A DNA stretch of 64,000 bases, from positions 31,190,501 to 31,254,500 of the forward strand of contig CM060834.1 of the NCBI GenBank assembly GCA_030762175.1, given 5' to 3'. The position numbers and the translations under genes were made by a program. The notes beneath the pieces are model-generated. The model was not told the origin of the DNA. It searched no databases and saw nothing but the letters and a program-made list of their open reading frames with translations. Below, in pieces: positions 23,196 through 33,571 of the stretch. The stretch's first letter is position 1. Each line of letters starts with the position of its first letter. The stretch comes from Metallyticus violacea. Lineage: Eukaryota; Arthropoda; Insecta; Mantodea; Metallyticidae.

Positions 23196-24085
23196 GAAAC
23201 TTTGCATTTGTACTATACATATATTATTAAGTAGCATTTTGAACTTAACTTTGTCGCGAAAGGGCATGATTCTTGTTTATCCTAGATTCATCTGGGTTTC
23301 ACCTTAACTAATTTTATAGAACTGAAATGTGTTTTTTTTTTCCCCCAAGAAATTATTTTAAGGGCATTTGTAAGGCTCTTGTTTCACTACATGTAGACGA
23401 CAGAATTTGTTAAACAAACAAAATATTATTCTCTATATACTTTCTGAATTAAAATAGAACTGAAACTTTTATTTATATTATAGGACCTTTTGAAGCATGA
23501 CTTTATAACCCCATGTTGATGTTATGCATAACTTTTCTAAGGATTATTAGCTTATAATATACCGTATATTTTCCCACAATGTAAGGAAATATGGAAGTTT
23601 TTTTTTTTTCTGGAGAACTAGTTCCAACTTAATTACATATTCCTATTACAAAAGAAAAATATACGGAACAGTGTTAAACTACTCTAAAAAGGAGTCTCGG
23701 AAACCTTCATGCATAAAAAGACAATTTAGACCATGTATATTGGAGATTAGATTTTGCTGGTTGATAAAACAAACCTTTATAAGTAATATATTAACGATTA
23801 CTTTTTATAATTAGATTTTCATATTAGGTGTAAAACCGTCCCAACCTGGCGAGAGCGTAGTCGACTTCTGAGGTTAAAACGCCTGAAAGACGTAACTACA
23901 TTATCTCTAGAATGAAGACCATTAGAATCAGTGTCACCAAAAGGAACCTTCCCAGTCCAGGAAACATTCAGGAATTTTAAACCGCAAGGCTAAGCTCAGT
24001 CAATTGCATTAATGTGCATAACGAACATGTAAAACATATAAACATATTATGAAGTCTCCAGGGTATAATAACACAAATGGAAGAG
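23196..24085. other. unassigned DNA
   Basis: A T/C-rich run is present at 23330-23345 and a T run at 23600-23610. No gene is seen. Confidence 0.4.
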
Positions 24086-24232
24086 ATTCGCGGCAGAGTA
24101 TCTCAGATGGTAAGAACATCGGCAGTCTAATATCCGTGGTTCAAGTCCTGGCCGTGACCTCGAGTTTTTTCTATATAACTCTGATTCCAAACTTTAGCCT
24201 AGCATAAGGCTTGTGTGGGGAAAAAAATCACA
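24086..24232 (+). mobile_element. SINE-D-like copy (tRNA-like head)
   Basis: The head contains an A-box-like GTATCTCAGATGGTAAGAAC and a B-box GTGGTTCAAGTCCTGG at normal tRNA spacing. A short body with CTAGCATAAGGCTTGTG and an A-run follow. The head differs from SINE-A, B and C. A second partial copy with the shared string TATCCGTGGTTC lies at 41.9 kb. Confidence 0.55.
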
Positions 24233-24716
24233 TTTCAAACCAATAGAAAATAAAACATCTCTAAAAACTGTTTATTACAGCTATAAAATAATACACCAAC
24301 TCTATCACGCACTTAATAATGCGATGTACTAAATTTTCATAAATACATGTACGACATGATCACTGTTCTAACTCTGGCCATCAGTTTAAATAACTACACC
24401 CTTCCATCATGTGTGACATGGTTCGGCCTCGAGCCATGCTGTTAATCAGCGCTTATCAGCAAAAAAACTGTACGTCGTCATTGAACTGTCATAACAAGAA
24501 AACAAATGGTTTGATGTGACTAATAAACGAACAGGAAGTTGACCGTTGATGAGAGCCGAAATACAACCGCCCGATCCATTATAGGTTGCAACAGTTTTCT
24601 CTAAATTTTTCGGTTTCAGAGATCGTAACATTTCATAGGCTACAAAAGATAAATATGACCTACTTAAAGCTCTAATAATCTGATGTACTTAAATTGGTTA
24701 TGTCAATGGATTTTTT
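24233..24716. other. unassigned DNA
   Basis: A minus-strand open frame at 24446-24631 has no recognisable similarity. Confidence 0.35.
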
Positions 24717-24958
24717 GTGGTTTATTTACGGACGCTCTTTAACATCTTTGGTCATCAGCGGCCGACAAATTTTGCTTCTCTTTTTTCAGGCCTGAGGTTC
24801 TTTCTCGTGCCGTAAATGTACGAGACGGGACCCACCGCTTTACTTCACTTTCGAAGGAAGCCATACTTAGGATTTTTACGCCCACCGATCCCGGCCGCGA
24901 CTGAACCGTCGATCTTGGGTTTAGAAGGCAAGTATAGTTACCATAAACCACCAGAACC
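24717..24958 (-). mobile_element. SINE-C copy
   Basis: In plus-strand writing it begins GTGGTTTATTTACGGACGCT (complement of the A-rich tail) and contains CGTGCCGTAAATGTACGAGA and GAAGGAAGCCATACTTAGGA. It ends in the tRNA-like head, ACCGTCGATCTTGGGTTTAG with AAGTATAGTTACC. A short deletion removes part of the TTCAGGGCGTGAAACGG block. Confidence 0.8.
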
Positions 24959-25484
24959 AACTTGTGGATGATCACTACGCAGCATGCATATAGCGAGTTA
25001 GTCCACTCTCTTTACGCGTACCAGATGAAAGAAGACGTGAGACTGAACCTCGACTCCGTAAGGCAAATGCGCGGTTTGGCAAGGGGACAAAAGAAGATGT
25101 CAACCTGTACCAAGTACAATTACTATACTATTCACGTATTTGTGAACAGCTTGGTATGAGAAACACGCTTCCAGTATTATTGAAATTAATTATTACCAGG
25201 CTAATTTTTGCGCCGTGGTCAGGTACAGTATAAAAACCGGAGCTTTCCCCTACGCTACGGCAAGCATCATCAGTGAACTGAAAGTGGCAGAGATACAGAA
25301 TCGTTAGAAGTGGTACAGCTCTGAAGCAGACGTTTTTTCTATACCAGTAATAAATTCCATGCCTTGCTTATTTGAAAGCGTCTGTTCTTATTTATACTAT
25401 CTGCATGCTGCTCTATTTCTATTGTCTCTAATGTTCTCATTTAATAAATAAATACCGAGTTTCTCAAATAACCCCCCGCCATTT
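24959..25484. other. unassigned DNA with one TATA-like site
   Basis: TATAAAAA at 25229-25236 is followed by TCAGT at 25270-25274. The spacing of about 43 bases is too long for a normal insect core promoter, so no promoter is called. Confidence 0.3.
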
Positions 25485-25515
25485 CTAACGGTTCTGTATT
25501 TTTGCCTCTCATGAG
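25485..25515 (+). promoter_or_regulatory. candidate 3' splice site (branch point, pyrimidine tract, AG)
   Basis: A CTAAC branch-point-like motif at 25485-25489 is followed by a pyrimidine-rich run (TTCTGTATTTTTGCCTCTC) and an AG at 25514-25515. Spacing and composition fit a good acceptor. It precedes the open frame described next. Confidence 0.35.
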
Positions 25516-25654
25516 TTCAGACACTTTTAGTTTACCTGATGAAGCCACCAGGGAAAATAGCCCGATAATGACCAATCTCAATAACAACAACGTCAACCGT
25601 GAAAGCCTAAAGAAGTCTTTGTCCCAATATGTCTATTACACATTTGAAACATAA
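25516..25654 (+). CDS. candidate terminal coding exon, unknown product
   Basis: From the AG at 25514-25515 a frame runs open to TAA at 25652-25654. It also contains an in-frame ATG at 25511, so it could be read as a 47-residue peptide starting MSSDTFSLPDEATRENS. The peptide is polar, Asn/Ser-rich in the middle (NLNNNN) and ends SLKKSLSQYVYYTFET. Composition is far more balanced than the flanks. An AATAAA lies 14 bases past the stop. I do not recognise the protein. A host 3' exon with a short untranslated region is the best reading; chance is the main alternative. Confidence 0.3.
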
Positions 25655-25667
25655 TATTTTGCTACAA

Positions 25668-25673
25668 AATAAA
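25668..25673 (+). promoter_or_regulatory. candidate polyadenylation signal AATAAA
   Basis: Perfect AATAAA 14 bases after the stop codon of the candidate exon. Such hexamers are common in A+T-rich DNA, so only the position makes it notable. Confidence 0.3.
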
Positions 25674-26675
25674 CAACGCTTCTATGTGATATTTTAGAGC
25701 CGGTAATAATATAGCAAACCAACTCTCGAAGTGTATTATCTGTGAAATATATATGTGGTAACCATTTACTAACCCGGAAACTGGAAAAATGTTTTTCTAT
25801 GAGCAAAAGTAAGAGAAATTTACTTCAATTATAAAACTATTACGCTCAACATCATGAAGACTTGACAACTCGTGTTTGCTTGGATTATGAAAGCAGAGTA
25901 AAATAATAAACATCTTTATCAGTGTCTCCATATGTAGTATCTATAAAATAACAACGTTCAATATGTTACTAAAATAGCTTAACCAATGAGAATCGAACCC
26001 TACATCAAAACAATGATATGGGTGGTAGAAAAGTTATTGAGAAAACTGACTGATGCAAGACGACATTTAATCAGAGTCACCTTTGTGTGATACCAGAGCA
26101 GACGGTGATAATTATAATAATGTTAATACGGTTCGGAGCTTGGTGGATTAGCATAAATTCAATTTATACGCAGATTAGTGTCGTCACGTGTTATTGCAGT
26201 CTTTCCCGCCACACAAAGCCAACTCATAACATGTCACGCTTTGAAGCAGTTCTGCAATTATGCTTCAGATGCTCTTTATGCTTTACAAACTCTAAACTTC
26301 AGCTCGTTTGCATAAAAGTACACACAGGTTTTTCAAAAGAAGAAATAATTATAATTTAAGTTTTATTTTCTATATAATGATTAAAACTTTGTTGAAAGAG
26401 CGTTTCTCCTTAGTTGTATTTTATAATTCTCTGTCTTTTCCTTCCTCTGCTTTACTGGGACCTGTACGAATTACAATAGTTATGACGTACCAAAATTCTA
26501 TGCTATATACTATTACTTTTTTTTTTTTTTTTTTTTTGCTAAAATTATCATATAGTTGTATTTATCACCCGGAAGTTATAATGCCACCATTAGTCCCTAA
26601 GTACATGATGTTGAAATCAGCTCATTGTATCCTCTTTTTTTTTACAGTTTGTGCCAGAAGAGACTAAAGTATAAG
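25674..26675. other. unassigned A+T-rich DNA
   Basis: A poly-T run lies at 26517-26537. The overlapping short open frames around 26090-26660 have no recognisable similarity. Confidence 0.4.
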
Positions 26676-27769
26676 ATGGAAAAAATTGAGGCTCACCCCT
26701 GCATTTGAAGGCACAAAAGTACCCGGCAAATTTATAATGAGATAGTGGCAGTTTATACAAACGATTGACCATCATATGACACTATCATGAGGTGGAAAAG
26801 GAATTTTCAAAGTGGTCATATATCCCTCACAGACCAGGCAAGACTTGAATGACCATCACCACCACTGATTTGGTTTTAGAGGTTGTTTCTTTAAAAAATT
26901 TAAAAGTATTTGTATATTTTATATTTTTTTTGGACGGTGTAGCCACAGTGAAGAAAGTGGGGCGTTTGAGCCTGTAACACAGACGAGCAGTCATCCAAAT
27001 GATCATGAATGAAACTGGTCTCAGTGTGTGGAAAATAATTTTGAACTGCACATGGCTAAGGTGTCTGCATGATGGTTTCCACGTTTGTAACTCCTTTCCA
27101 GAATCAAACACAGTGTGACCTTTCAAGAAGATGTTAATGCTGTTGATCATTTTTTGGTTGTCTGGTAATCAAGGACGAATCTTGGGTCCATCGGTATGAT
27201 CCAGAGACCAAAACCATGAGCCTGGAGCGGGAGCATGTGATTCCCCTCCTCCCAAAATAGGCAAAGGTGCAAAAGTCAGCAGGGAAGGTCATGCTCCCAG
27301 TTTTTTGGGAATGTCGTGGAGTCATCCTCACAGATTACCTTGCAAAGTGATAAACCATCACTGGCACATGCTACAGCCATCTTCAGGACAAGTTGCGAGA
27401 TGCTCTCCAGAGGGATTTGTCTCCTAGCTGACAATGCAACGCGCACTCATCTCAAGTTACTGTAGAAAAAGCAAGGATATGTGGCTTTGAGATCTTGCAG
27501 CATTCGCCTTATTCTCCGGAGGTCGCAACAAGTTACTTTTTCTTGTCCCCAGAAATGAAAAATCCGTTGCCAATGACATCATTAATGAAGTGTAAGAGTG
27601 GTTTAAGGCGCAATCTGCAGACTTCTACAATAACGGTCAAGAAACGCTGGGGGAAAATGTGTAAATCTGGATGGTGACACATAGAGAACAGTTAACAACT
27701 ATAAATCAAAAGAAACTTTCTTAAAACTGTTTTAAACGTGACAACTAGAACTTTACGATACCCCTCGCA
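26676..27769 (+). pseudogene. mariner transposase and 3' end (decayed element)
   Basis: The frame starts MEKIEAHPCI at ATG 26676 and contains YDTIMRWKRNFQSGHISLTD (helix-turn-helix region), then decays through stops and frameshifts. The catalytic part is recognisable: KDESWVHRYDPETKTMSLER with Asp at 27174-27176, SAGKVMLPVFWECRGVILTD, LADNATRTH with the second Asp at 27430-27432, and HSPYSPEVATSYFFLSPEMK, where the usual third Asp is Glu (27519-27521). The C-terminal ETLGENV resembles the family end. The right border ends in GATACCCCTCGCA, a mariner-type terminal repeat. The left repeat was not found. It is inactive. Confidence 0.8.
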
Positions 27770-28481
27770 CTTCCAAAATAATATTCCCATTTTAGAGAGG
27801 AATTTGTTGAAAACACGAATATAGGATATTTATTTATAAAGAGTACTGATCAAAAATAAAAATTTACTATGGAAAGTTTTATACTCTGATATAGCATGTA
27901 GAGCGCTATGAATTTTATAGCTGTCTAAAACAGAAAACTTGAAACATTTTCAAACGTATGAAAATCTTTTTTGTAATAAGTTTATCAAAGAAATTGTTTC
28001 AAAAAGTTACATCTATGTACTTATAAACCATGTTTGGTTTTCTCAAACACATGATAAAAGATTCAAAACTCAGTACATGTTCTGATTCTATGTGTTCATT
28101 GTCATTTCTATTGCGCACTAAGTTGAACAACTTTTGCACGACGTCCTGTCCCAAGACACCTGTCACTATGTAGCGGATCAGCCCCTTAGCCCCTGAGGTC
28201 GAGTACTACTGCCACAGGATCTCCACAGTTATGTTCACTCCCTCCCCTTTCTCTTGGAATTCCCCATGCAGCCATTTTCATTAGCAACTGCAAATCCAGT
28301 GTTCATTACTGTAGACAAACGGATATTAAATGAACTTAATGTAACGGAACAAGGATTAATATTTTGATCACCTGCAAAGAAACTGTGCGCCATTAAAATA
28401 AAATTGAAATTAGAACATGTTTATATTTAAATAACAATATGTTATAGCTCTCCATTTTAACTATGGTATAAAAAAATCTCT
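27770..28481. other. unassigned A+T-rich DNA
   Basis: No gene is recognised. A slightly G+C-richer patch lies at 28130-28280. Confidence 0.4.
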
Positions 28482-28489
28482 GTAATAAC
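28482..28489 (+). repeat. left target-site duplication of hAT element
   Basis: GTAATAAC, identical to the eight bases immediately after the element at 29655-29662. Confidence 0.85.
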
Positions 28490-29654
28490 CAGTGCCCAGA
28501 AATTCAAGCATTTATTATTGTTAAAATAGACAGGCAAAATGACACTTAAAATACTGAAAATAGGGAGCAATATAATTAAAATAGGCAATTATTAAACGTG
28601 AAAATAGAGAGAAATGTCATTCATTTTTAATTAAAATGCATATTTAAGATACTTAACAATTTTATCACATAATTAACTACTTAAGTTTACTTTCCTTGGT
28701 TACAAGCAACAATAGGATGTTTTTTCAAGGTATTAACTGTCATAGTCAGCCGCTTGTCAGAGAAAATATTTTCATCATGTAAAAAGGACGTTCTACTTCC
28801 ATTAAAGTGATAGGAGCATATTTAAAACAAGCTATTTATAAAGGACTCATACTGGTTACAACAGAACATTCATCTTTCAGGACACCGTGGAAATGCTGAT
28901 CAAGACAAAATAAAGCAGTTATGGCGAATGAACAAAAGATGCCAGTGGTTTCTGATCGAGTTAATTTTCTGTTTATGCGTTTATAGGGTAATCAGATTAG
29001 TATCTTTCCTACTTCCGTACTGAACACATTTTAGGACGGTTATTGCACAGCTGTACCGCTCTCATCTTTCTCGCTTGCAATTGGTTGTTATATTTATGCA
29101 GCTGAGAAGTTTTCTCCACTACAAATTTTCTTGAATTGTCTCGCGCAGATCGATACAAGATTATTCGCCAGGACTATTCAAAACTACAGTACTTTTCTCA
29201 TCCTCTTTATTTCATGGTATTCGATGCTCGAGGTAACCTTGCATTCCTTTCACTAATGAAAGTTCTGCTATTGAAAGAGTTTAACCGAGTGGGTTAAGGA
29301 GAAAAATTTTGACTGCTTAAAAAAAATGTTTAACAAGATTCTCAATATATATTTTTGTGAGGTGAAAATGATAGTTGATTTTATAACTTTTTTCACTTCG
29401 ATATATTGAGATTTTTAAAATGATTAAATAATTGCAAAAAAAAAAAAAAAAAAAAAAAAGCACAACGGCCCAAAACGAGCAACAAAGTTTTAAATCTTAA
29501 AATAGGCCACAGAAGCCAAAAGAGGCCAAAAAGGCAAAATTAAAAAAAAACTAACCCTACCGATTCCAAATGTACGGAAACATGTTCATTTCTATGTGAC
29601 TCTTAAATGCATCCACCCAGATAGAAAAGGCATTTTGCCTAAATTCCGCGCCCT
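28490..29654 (+). mobile_element. non-autonomous hAT-type transposon with intact borders
   Basis: The element starts CAGTGCCCAGAAATTCAAGC. Its right end in reverse complement starts CAGGGCGCGGAATTTAGGCA, giving imperfect terminal inverted repeats with the CAG...GC start typical of hAT elements. It is 1,165 bp long and flanked by perfect 8-bp direct repeats (GTAATAAC), the standard hAT duplication length. No transposase frame is present, so movement would have depended on enzyme supplied elsewhere. An A-run of about 24 lies at 29437-29459. The left half matches the truncated copy at 18.74 kb. Confidence 0.85.
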
Positions 29655-29662
29655 GGTAATAA
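29655..29662 (+). repeat. right target-site duplication of hAT element
   Basis: GTAATAAC, identical to 28482-28489. Confidence 0.85.
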
Positions 29663-31123
29663 CATTTAAAGGTATGTAATTTAATAGTTGTTTAATATAT
29701 AAGCTTAATAGCAAACTAGGCATTCATTTTTAAATCAGAGTTTACTTAAAATCAGAACTTTCATTTCAAAAATTTCTAGTCTGAATTAATTTTGAATTTA
29801 CTTCTAAAAGACCTATATATTCACAATTTACAAAAATTATTTAAAGAGCACTGTTATGGTTGTCAATCTCTCATATTCTTTTAAGATTTTTCTCTCTCTC
29901 TCTTTCTTCCGATGCAATGCTATCATGCTTCGCGAAACATCTCTCATTGTTCTTCATATGGCATCAAACTTGGCACGCAGTAAGACTCACTTTAAAGCTT
30001 TTTGTGTACTCTACTAACTCTAGTGGCAGCAGTAATCGCATATTTTTGTTGAATATATAGGATGCTTAAAACTTCAGAAACGAAAGAAGGGTTGTTACAC
30101 AATTATATTGCTACATAAACAAATAATATTCCAATTTTCTATGTGTAATTTGGTCATGGTTTGATTTATCGTTCGGAAAACCCTACATTTCGTTTCTCGC
30201 TTTGTAAAAGATCGCTACTATGGTAGAGAAATTCATTATTACCAAGATCTGTAATTGATTGCCTTGTAGACAAATGGAAATCCTAATATTCCGTATTCAT
30301 TACGCGCTATGAATCAAAGCCGAACATTTTATACCTTTGCAAATGCTAACGAGAATGTAGACTTGTTCAGTTAAGCAGACACAGAACGAGTATAAGTGTG
30401 TCTGGGGTAGGGAGAGGAACACTCCGACCCAGTACCATAATTAATGAGGCTATTTTAATCAAACACTGCGCAGCGTATATTCCAATGCCATAATTTTGAG
30501 TAAGAGGTAATTACTAATGGAACTTTGCAATCGGCAACATTCCTACGAAGAGTTGCAAGGAAAGTCATCCAAATCAGGGCCCCTTTCTGCCTCTCCTCTA
30601 CCCTTATCAAATTTCTTAGTCATTGGTTATAACAAATTAAACTCATCGTTTTCTGGCAATATATTTTGTACCGTCAATATAAGATATACAGGATGCTTCA
30701 AAAGTACTTGACATTTGAGTTCCTCATATGTAACCATATCAGCATGGAACTGAAAATGAATTGTTTTGGAGATTTTAAGAAGCTCCGGAATGCTCTCTTT
30801 CTCTCCAAATGTAAAATAGTTGTTTATTAATTAACAATTTTTTTAGAATATAAAGGAGTTAAAGATTGACATTTTAATACGAACATGCTTAACAATATTT
30901 TGTTTTTGATACTTTTTATTACTTTTGTGTCATTTTCTGTGCGTAAATTGGATAAATATTACTTGGTCGAAAAAATGTTATGTAAAGTTTAACGCAATTT
31001 TTTTTCCTTAAACCTATTCTAAAAATCTGAAGCAAATCTATATATTAGATCCTAAAAAAAGGAGCATTTTTACAATAAAACAAAAGTTTTGTAAATCAAA
31101 CGATATAGTACGTTTTTGTGCAT
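29663..31123. other. unassigned A+T-rich DNA
   Basis: At 30687-30712 the string ACAGGATGCTTCAAAAGTAC resembles the terminal repeat of mariner/Tc1-like elements, but no partner end or transposase frame was found. Confidence 0.35.
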
Positions 31124-31427
31124 TTCAGCTCCATAGGATGGGTGGCCGAGATCGTTAAGGCGCGGACTCGTGAGCGGAAGGTCTGAGGTTCGAATCCCGC
31201 CAGGACCTTCCTCTCTGACTGAGGTTTTTTCCAGGTTTTCTCAGTCCTCATAAATGGCAGATGCCGGGGAGGTACTCTAAACTTAGGCCTGGAACGATTC
31301 CTTCCTTAAAATAATAAAAATCCTTTCCCAATATATCATTTCATCTCATGTATTATCAGTGTCCATCACCTGTGGTGCCTCTGTAGCAAAAACGGGCGTT
31401 AAAAACTATTCATTCAGCTCCATAGGA
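31124..31427 (+). mobile_element. SINE-A copy with 15-bp target-site duplication
   Basis: The direct repeat TTCAGCTCCATAGGA occurs at 31124-31138 and 31413-31427, bounding the SINE at 31139-31412. The head reads GGGTGGCCGAGATCGTTAAG with B-box GAGGTTCGAATCCCGCC. The body has TCCAGGTTTTCTCAGTCCTC, CATAAATGGCAGATGCCGGG and AACTTAGGCCTGGAACG, and the tail AAACGGGCGTTAAAAACTAT followed by TCA. This is the best bounded member of the family. Confidence 0.92.
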
Positions 31428-31539
31428 CGGAATATTTTCATATTGTAAAAACTGACATGGGTGTGCAAGTTTGCAAAGCACAGAATGGTGAATTGAAGGT
31501 TTGCGTTTTCATTCCCTAATACGTTTTATTTATTTTTTT
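31428..31539. other. short unassigned gap
   Basis: Flank of the SINE-A copy; nothing further is seen. Confidence 0.4.
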
Positions 31540-31600
31540 TTTTCATTACTAAGGTAATAATGGTGGTGGACACTGATGATACATGAGAAGGAATGATACA
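31540..31600 (-). repeat. SINE-A 3' tail fragment
   Basis: The plus-strand string GGACACTGATGATACATGAG and adjoining bases match the 3' part of SINE-A in minus orientation, as in the copy at 8.67 kb. Head and body are absent. Confidence 0.6.
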
Positions 31601-31782
31601 AAAGCTCTTCAATAAAGAATAATATTTTTTCAGGTATAATTTCTCACGCTAATATTTAAATTTAGAACATATTGTCAGCTTAGTGCATAGTGCACACATG
31701 ATACTAGTTTCTTTGTCACTTCCAAATCCCCCTGTGACAAGTATGCAAATTGAGGCATGTGCAGTTCCGCCATACCAAAATG

Positions 31783-32140
31783 GAGGCGACACGCGACGAA
31801 CAATATGCTTTCTGAAATTCTACTTTGGTCTCCACAAATCTTCAGCTGATGCAATGTTTGTTCTTCGCTGTAGTAGTGGTTTAAAATGTTTAAAGAGAAG
31901 ACATAATCAATTTCAATACTAGGTAGACCCGACGCTCCAGAATGTGCTCAAACGGAGGAAAACATTGACACCACTGCTGTCAATGTGACAGAGAATTCTC
32001 TCAGATATTCTGAAAATTTCACTGGGTGCTACCCAAACGTTGGTAACTAAAAGGGGCTTCATTGCAGATGAAACTTGGCTACATCGATCCTGAGAGAAAA
32101 TATTCAAGCTGTGCCATCATCACAAACACCAAACGAAAAC
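31783..32140 (+). pseudogene. mariner-like transposase N-terminal and first catalytic segment
   Basis: A possible start, MEATRDEQYAF, is followed by a stop. One frame over, LKFYFGLHKSSADA resembles the first helix-turn-helix of mariner transposases. GRPDAPECAQTEENI sits where the GRP linker should be. Further on, GFIADETWLHR with a nearby DPERK resembles the first catalytic Asp block (GDETWLH.YDPE.K). The segment is heavily shifted and truncated, and it may belong to a different copy from the fragments that follow. Confidence 0.45.
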
Positions 32141-32410
32141 AAAAGAGACTAGTTCTGATAAGAAAGTTATGGATCTCATCGTTTGATATTCAAGGAACAT
32201 CCGTACAACTGGCATGGCTGATTTTGAAGTGCAAAGGTTTGCATACTGGGAAGATGACACATTTCGAACATCATAAGGTTTTTCAGTACAAGGATATGGC
32301 AGCAACAGGAATTCTTACAGATATGACAAAGACGCAAAAGAGCTCTACACTTTTATTTTCACCGTTTCCAAGTAAACCGCCGAGTTTAAAAGCTGCCTGA
32401 AATCCTTTAA
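32141..32410. other. unidentified sequence within the mariner cluster
   Basis: Open stretches exist in two frames, but none matches the catalytic core of a transposase that should lie here. Confidence 0.3.
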
Positions 32411-32580
32411 GGGTACCTACGCAGAGGACGACCAAATCCGGATCGTCGATTAACTTCCGAATCTGCTGAAGCTGTAGGCGTTACAGAGGAACGAGTATCT
32501 GTTATTTTGACGGAAGAAATTTATATGAAAAAATTGTGTGCAAGAATGGATGCCGCGCTATTGAATAACAGTCAAAAGTG
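32411..32580 (+). pseudogene. mariner transposase helix-turn-helix fragment
   Basis: A single open frame reads GYLRRGRPNPDRRLTSESAE, then AVGVTEERVSVILTEEIYMK and KLCARM. This is the GRP linker, second helix-turn-helix (EAVG...V..IL.EE) and KLCARW-type motif of mariner transposases. It ends at a TGA. The continuation, after a SINE insertion, appears to be the C-terminal fragment at 33.0 kb; the catalytic centre is missing. Confidence 0.65.
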
Positions 32581-32676
32581 AATTGATTATCTTACAATTG
32601 CAACATTTATCATATGAGCACATTATGCTAAATTTTTGAGCCAACGTCATCATACACCATACATCAAAACCTTTTT

Positions 32677-32930
32677 GAATGGTGTTTAACACCTGTTTCA
32701 GCTGCTGAGGTATATGAGATGATATGATAAACTGGGAAAGGAGTTTTTTTTAAAAAAAGGAAGCACTCCAGACCAAAGTTTAGGGTGCCTCCCAGGCATT
32801 TGCCATTTATGAGGGCTGAGAAAACCTGGAGGAAAACCTCAGTCAGGGAGGACGGTCCTGGTGAGAATTGAACCCTAGACCTTCCGCTCACGAATCCATG
32901 CTTTAACGACCTCGGCCACTCGTGGCGGTG
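32677..32930 (-). mobile_element. SINE-A copy inserted in a mariner remnant
   Basis: In reverse complement the head is GAGTGGCCGAGGTCGTTAAA with a mutated B-box GGTTCAATTCTCACC. The body blocks CATAAATGGCAAATGCCTGG and CTAAACTTTGGTCTGGAG are recognisable. It separates the mariner fragments at 32.4-32.6 and 33.0-33.2 kb. No clean duplication remains. Confidence 0.8.
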
Positions 32931-32996
32931 CTACAAAGAAGAATATCAATGAATTAGCATAGGACTTGCTGCCATGTATGTCCTATTCCCCTTGTT

Positions 32997-33215
32997 TGGC
33001 TTTCCGCCTAACTTCCATTTAATCCCAAAGCTCAGAAATTTTATCGGTGGACAGAAAGTTTCATCTGATGAATAGCTTAAATCATCAGTCGAGGAGAATT
33101 TTGCACACCTGAAGAAATCTGGCTTTAGTGATAGAATAAAGGCTTTGGAAATTCCCTAGACAAAGTGCTTAAGTGTCCAGGGAGTCTATTTTGAAAAACA
33201 TGAAGCCTTTTTAAA
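32997..33215 (+). pseudogene. mariner transposase C-terminal fragment
   Basis: One frame reads FHLIPKLRNFIGGQKVSSDE, stop, LKSSVEENFAHLKKSGFSD, RIKALEIP, stop, TKCLSVQGVYFEKHEAFLK. This follows the mariner C-terminus closely: F.LF..LK..L.G..F..DE, then V..AV...L....F..GI..L...W.KC....G.YVEK. Two stops make it inactive. Position and orientation suggest it is the downstream part of the element whose N-terminal piece is at 32.41-32.58 kb. Confidence 0.7.
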
Positions 33216-33571
33216 ATGTACATCATTATTTTAGTTTCATTCCAAGAACTTTGTAAGTAACAGTCATGTACAACGCTTCATACTGTATAACCATATCAGG
33301 AAGCACTCGTTGTAATAGACTGCTACTGCATTTTCAGACTGATTTCTAGGAAGGTGGGTTGGGAAAAGGTAGAAATACCATAATGCAAGGTCGGCATTAA
33401 GGTGGATGCGTCAACATGCTTGTTTCTGTACTCTTTAAACATGCTAATGTTGTGTTGGCAGAAATGTCGTCATGGTGCAACCAGTTTTTGGCCGTTCATC
33501 GATTTTGTCGAACACCATCGCATTTCAGTACACATTTGCGTCTATTTTCTGATTTTGTAGTTCTGCGTTCA
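33216..33571. other. unassigned DNA
   Basis: Nothing is recognised between the mariner fragment and the candidate exon. Confidence 0.35.

Noticed and set aside
25229..25274. TATAAAAA plus TCAGT core promoter
   Set aside because: The spacing of about 43 bases between TATA and the initiator A is too long for the usual 30-31, and no start codon with a good frame follows.
25980..26010. B-box-like GGGTTCGATTCTC on the minus strand
   Set aside because: No A-box at suitable distance and no match to the SINE bodies seen here. It may be a tiny relic, but there is not enough to annotate.
31139..31205. tRNA gene (Ser/Leu type)
   Set aside because: A- and B-boxes are good, but the sequence is followed by the conserved SINE body and bounded by a target-site duplication, so it is a SINE head. 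The same applies to every other tRNA-like head in the window.
32141..32400. Open stretch between mariner fragments considered as the catalytic core
   Set aside because: None of the three frames shows the DNAxxHT or SPDLAPxDYFLF motifs that should lie there.
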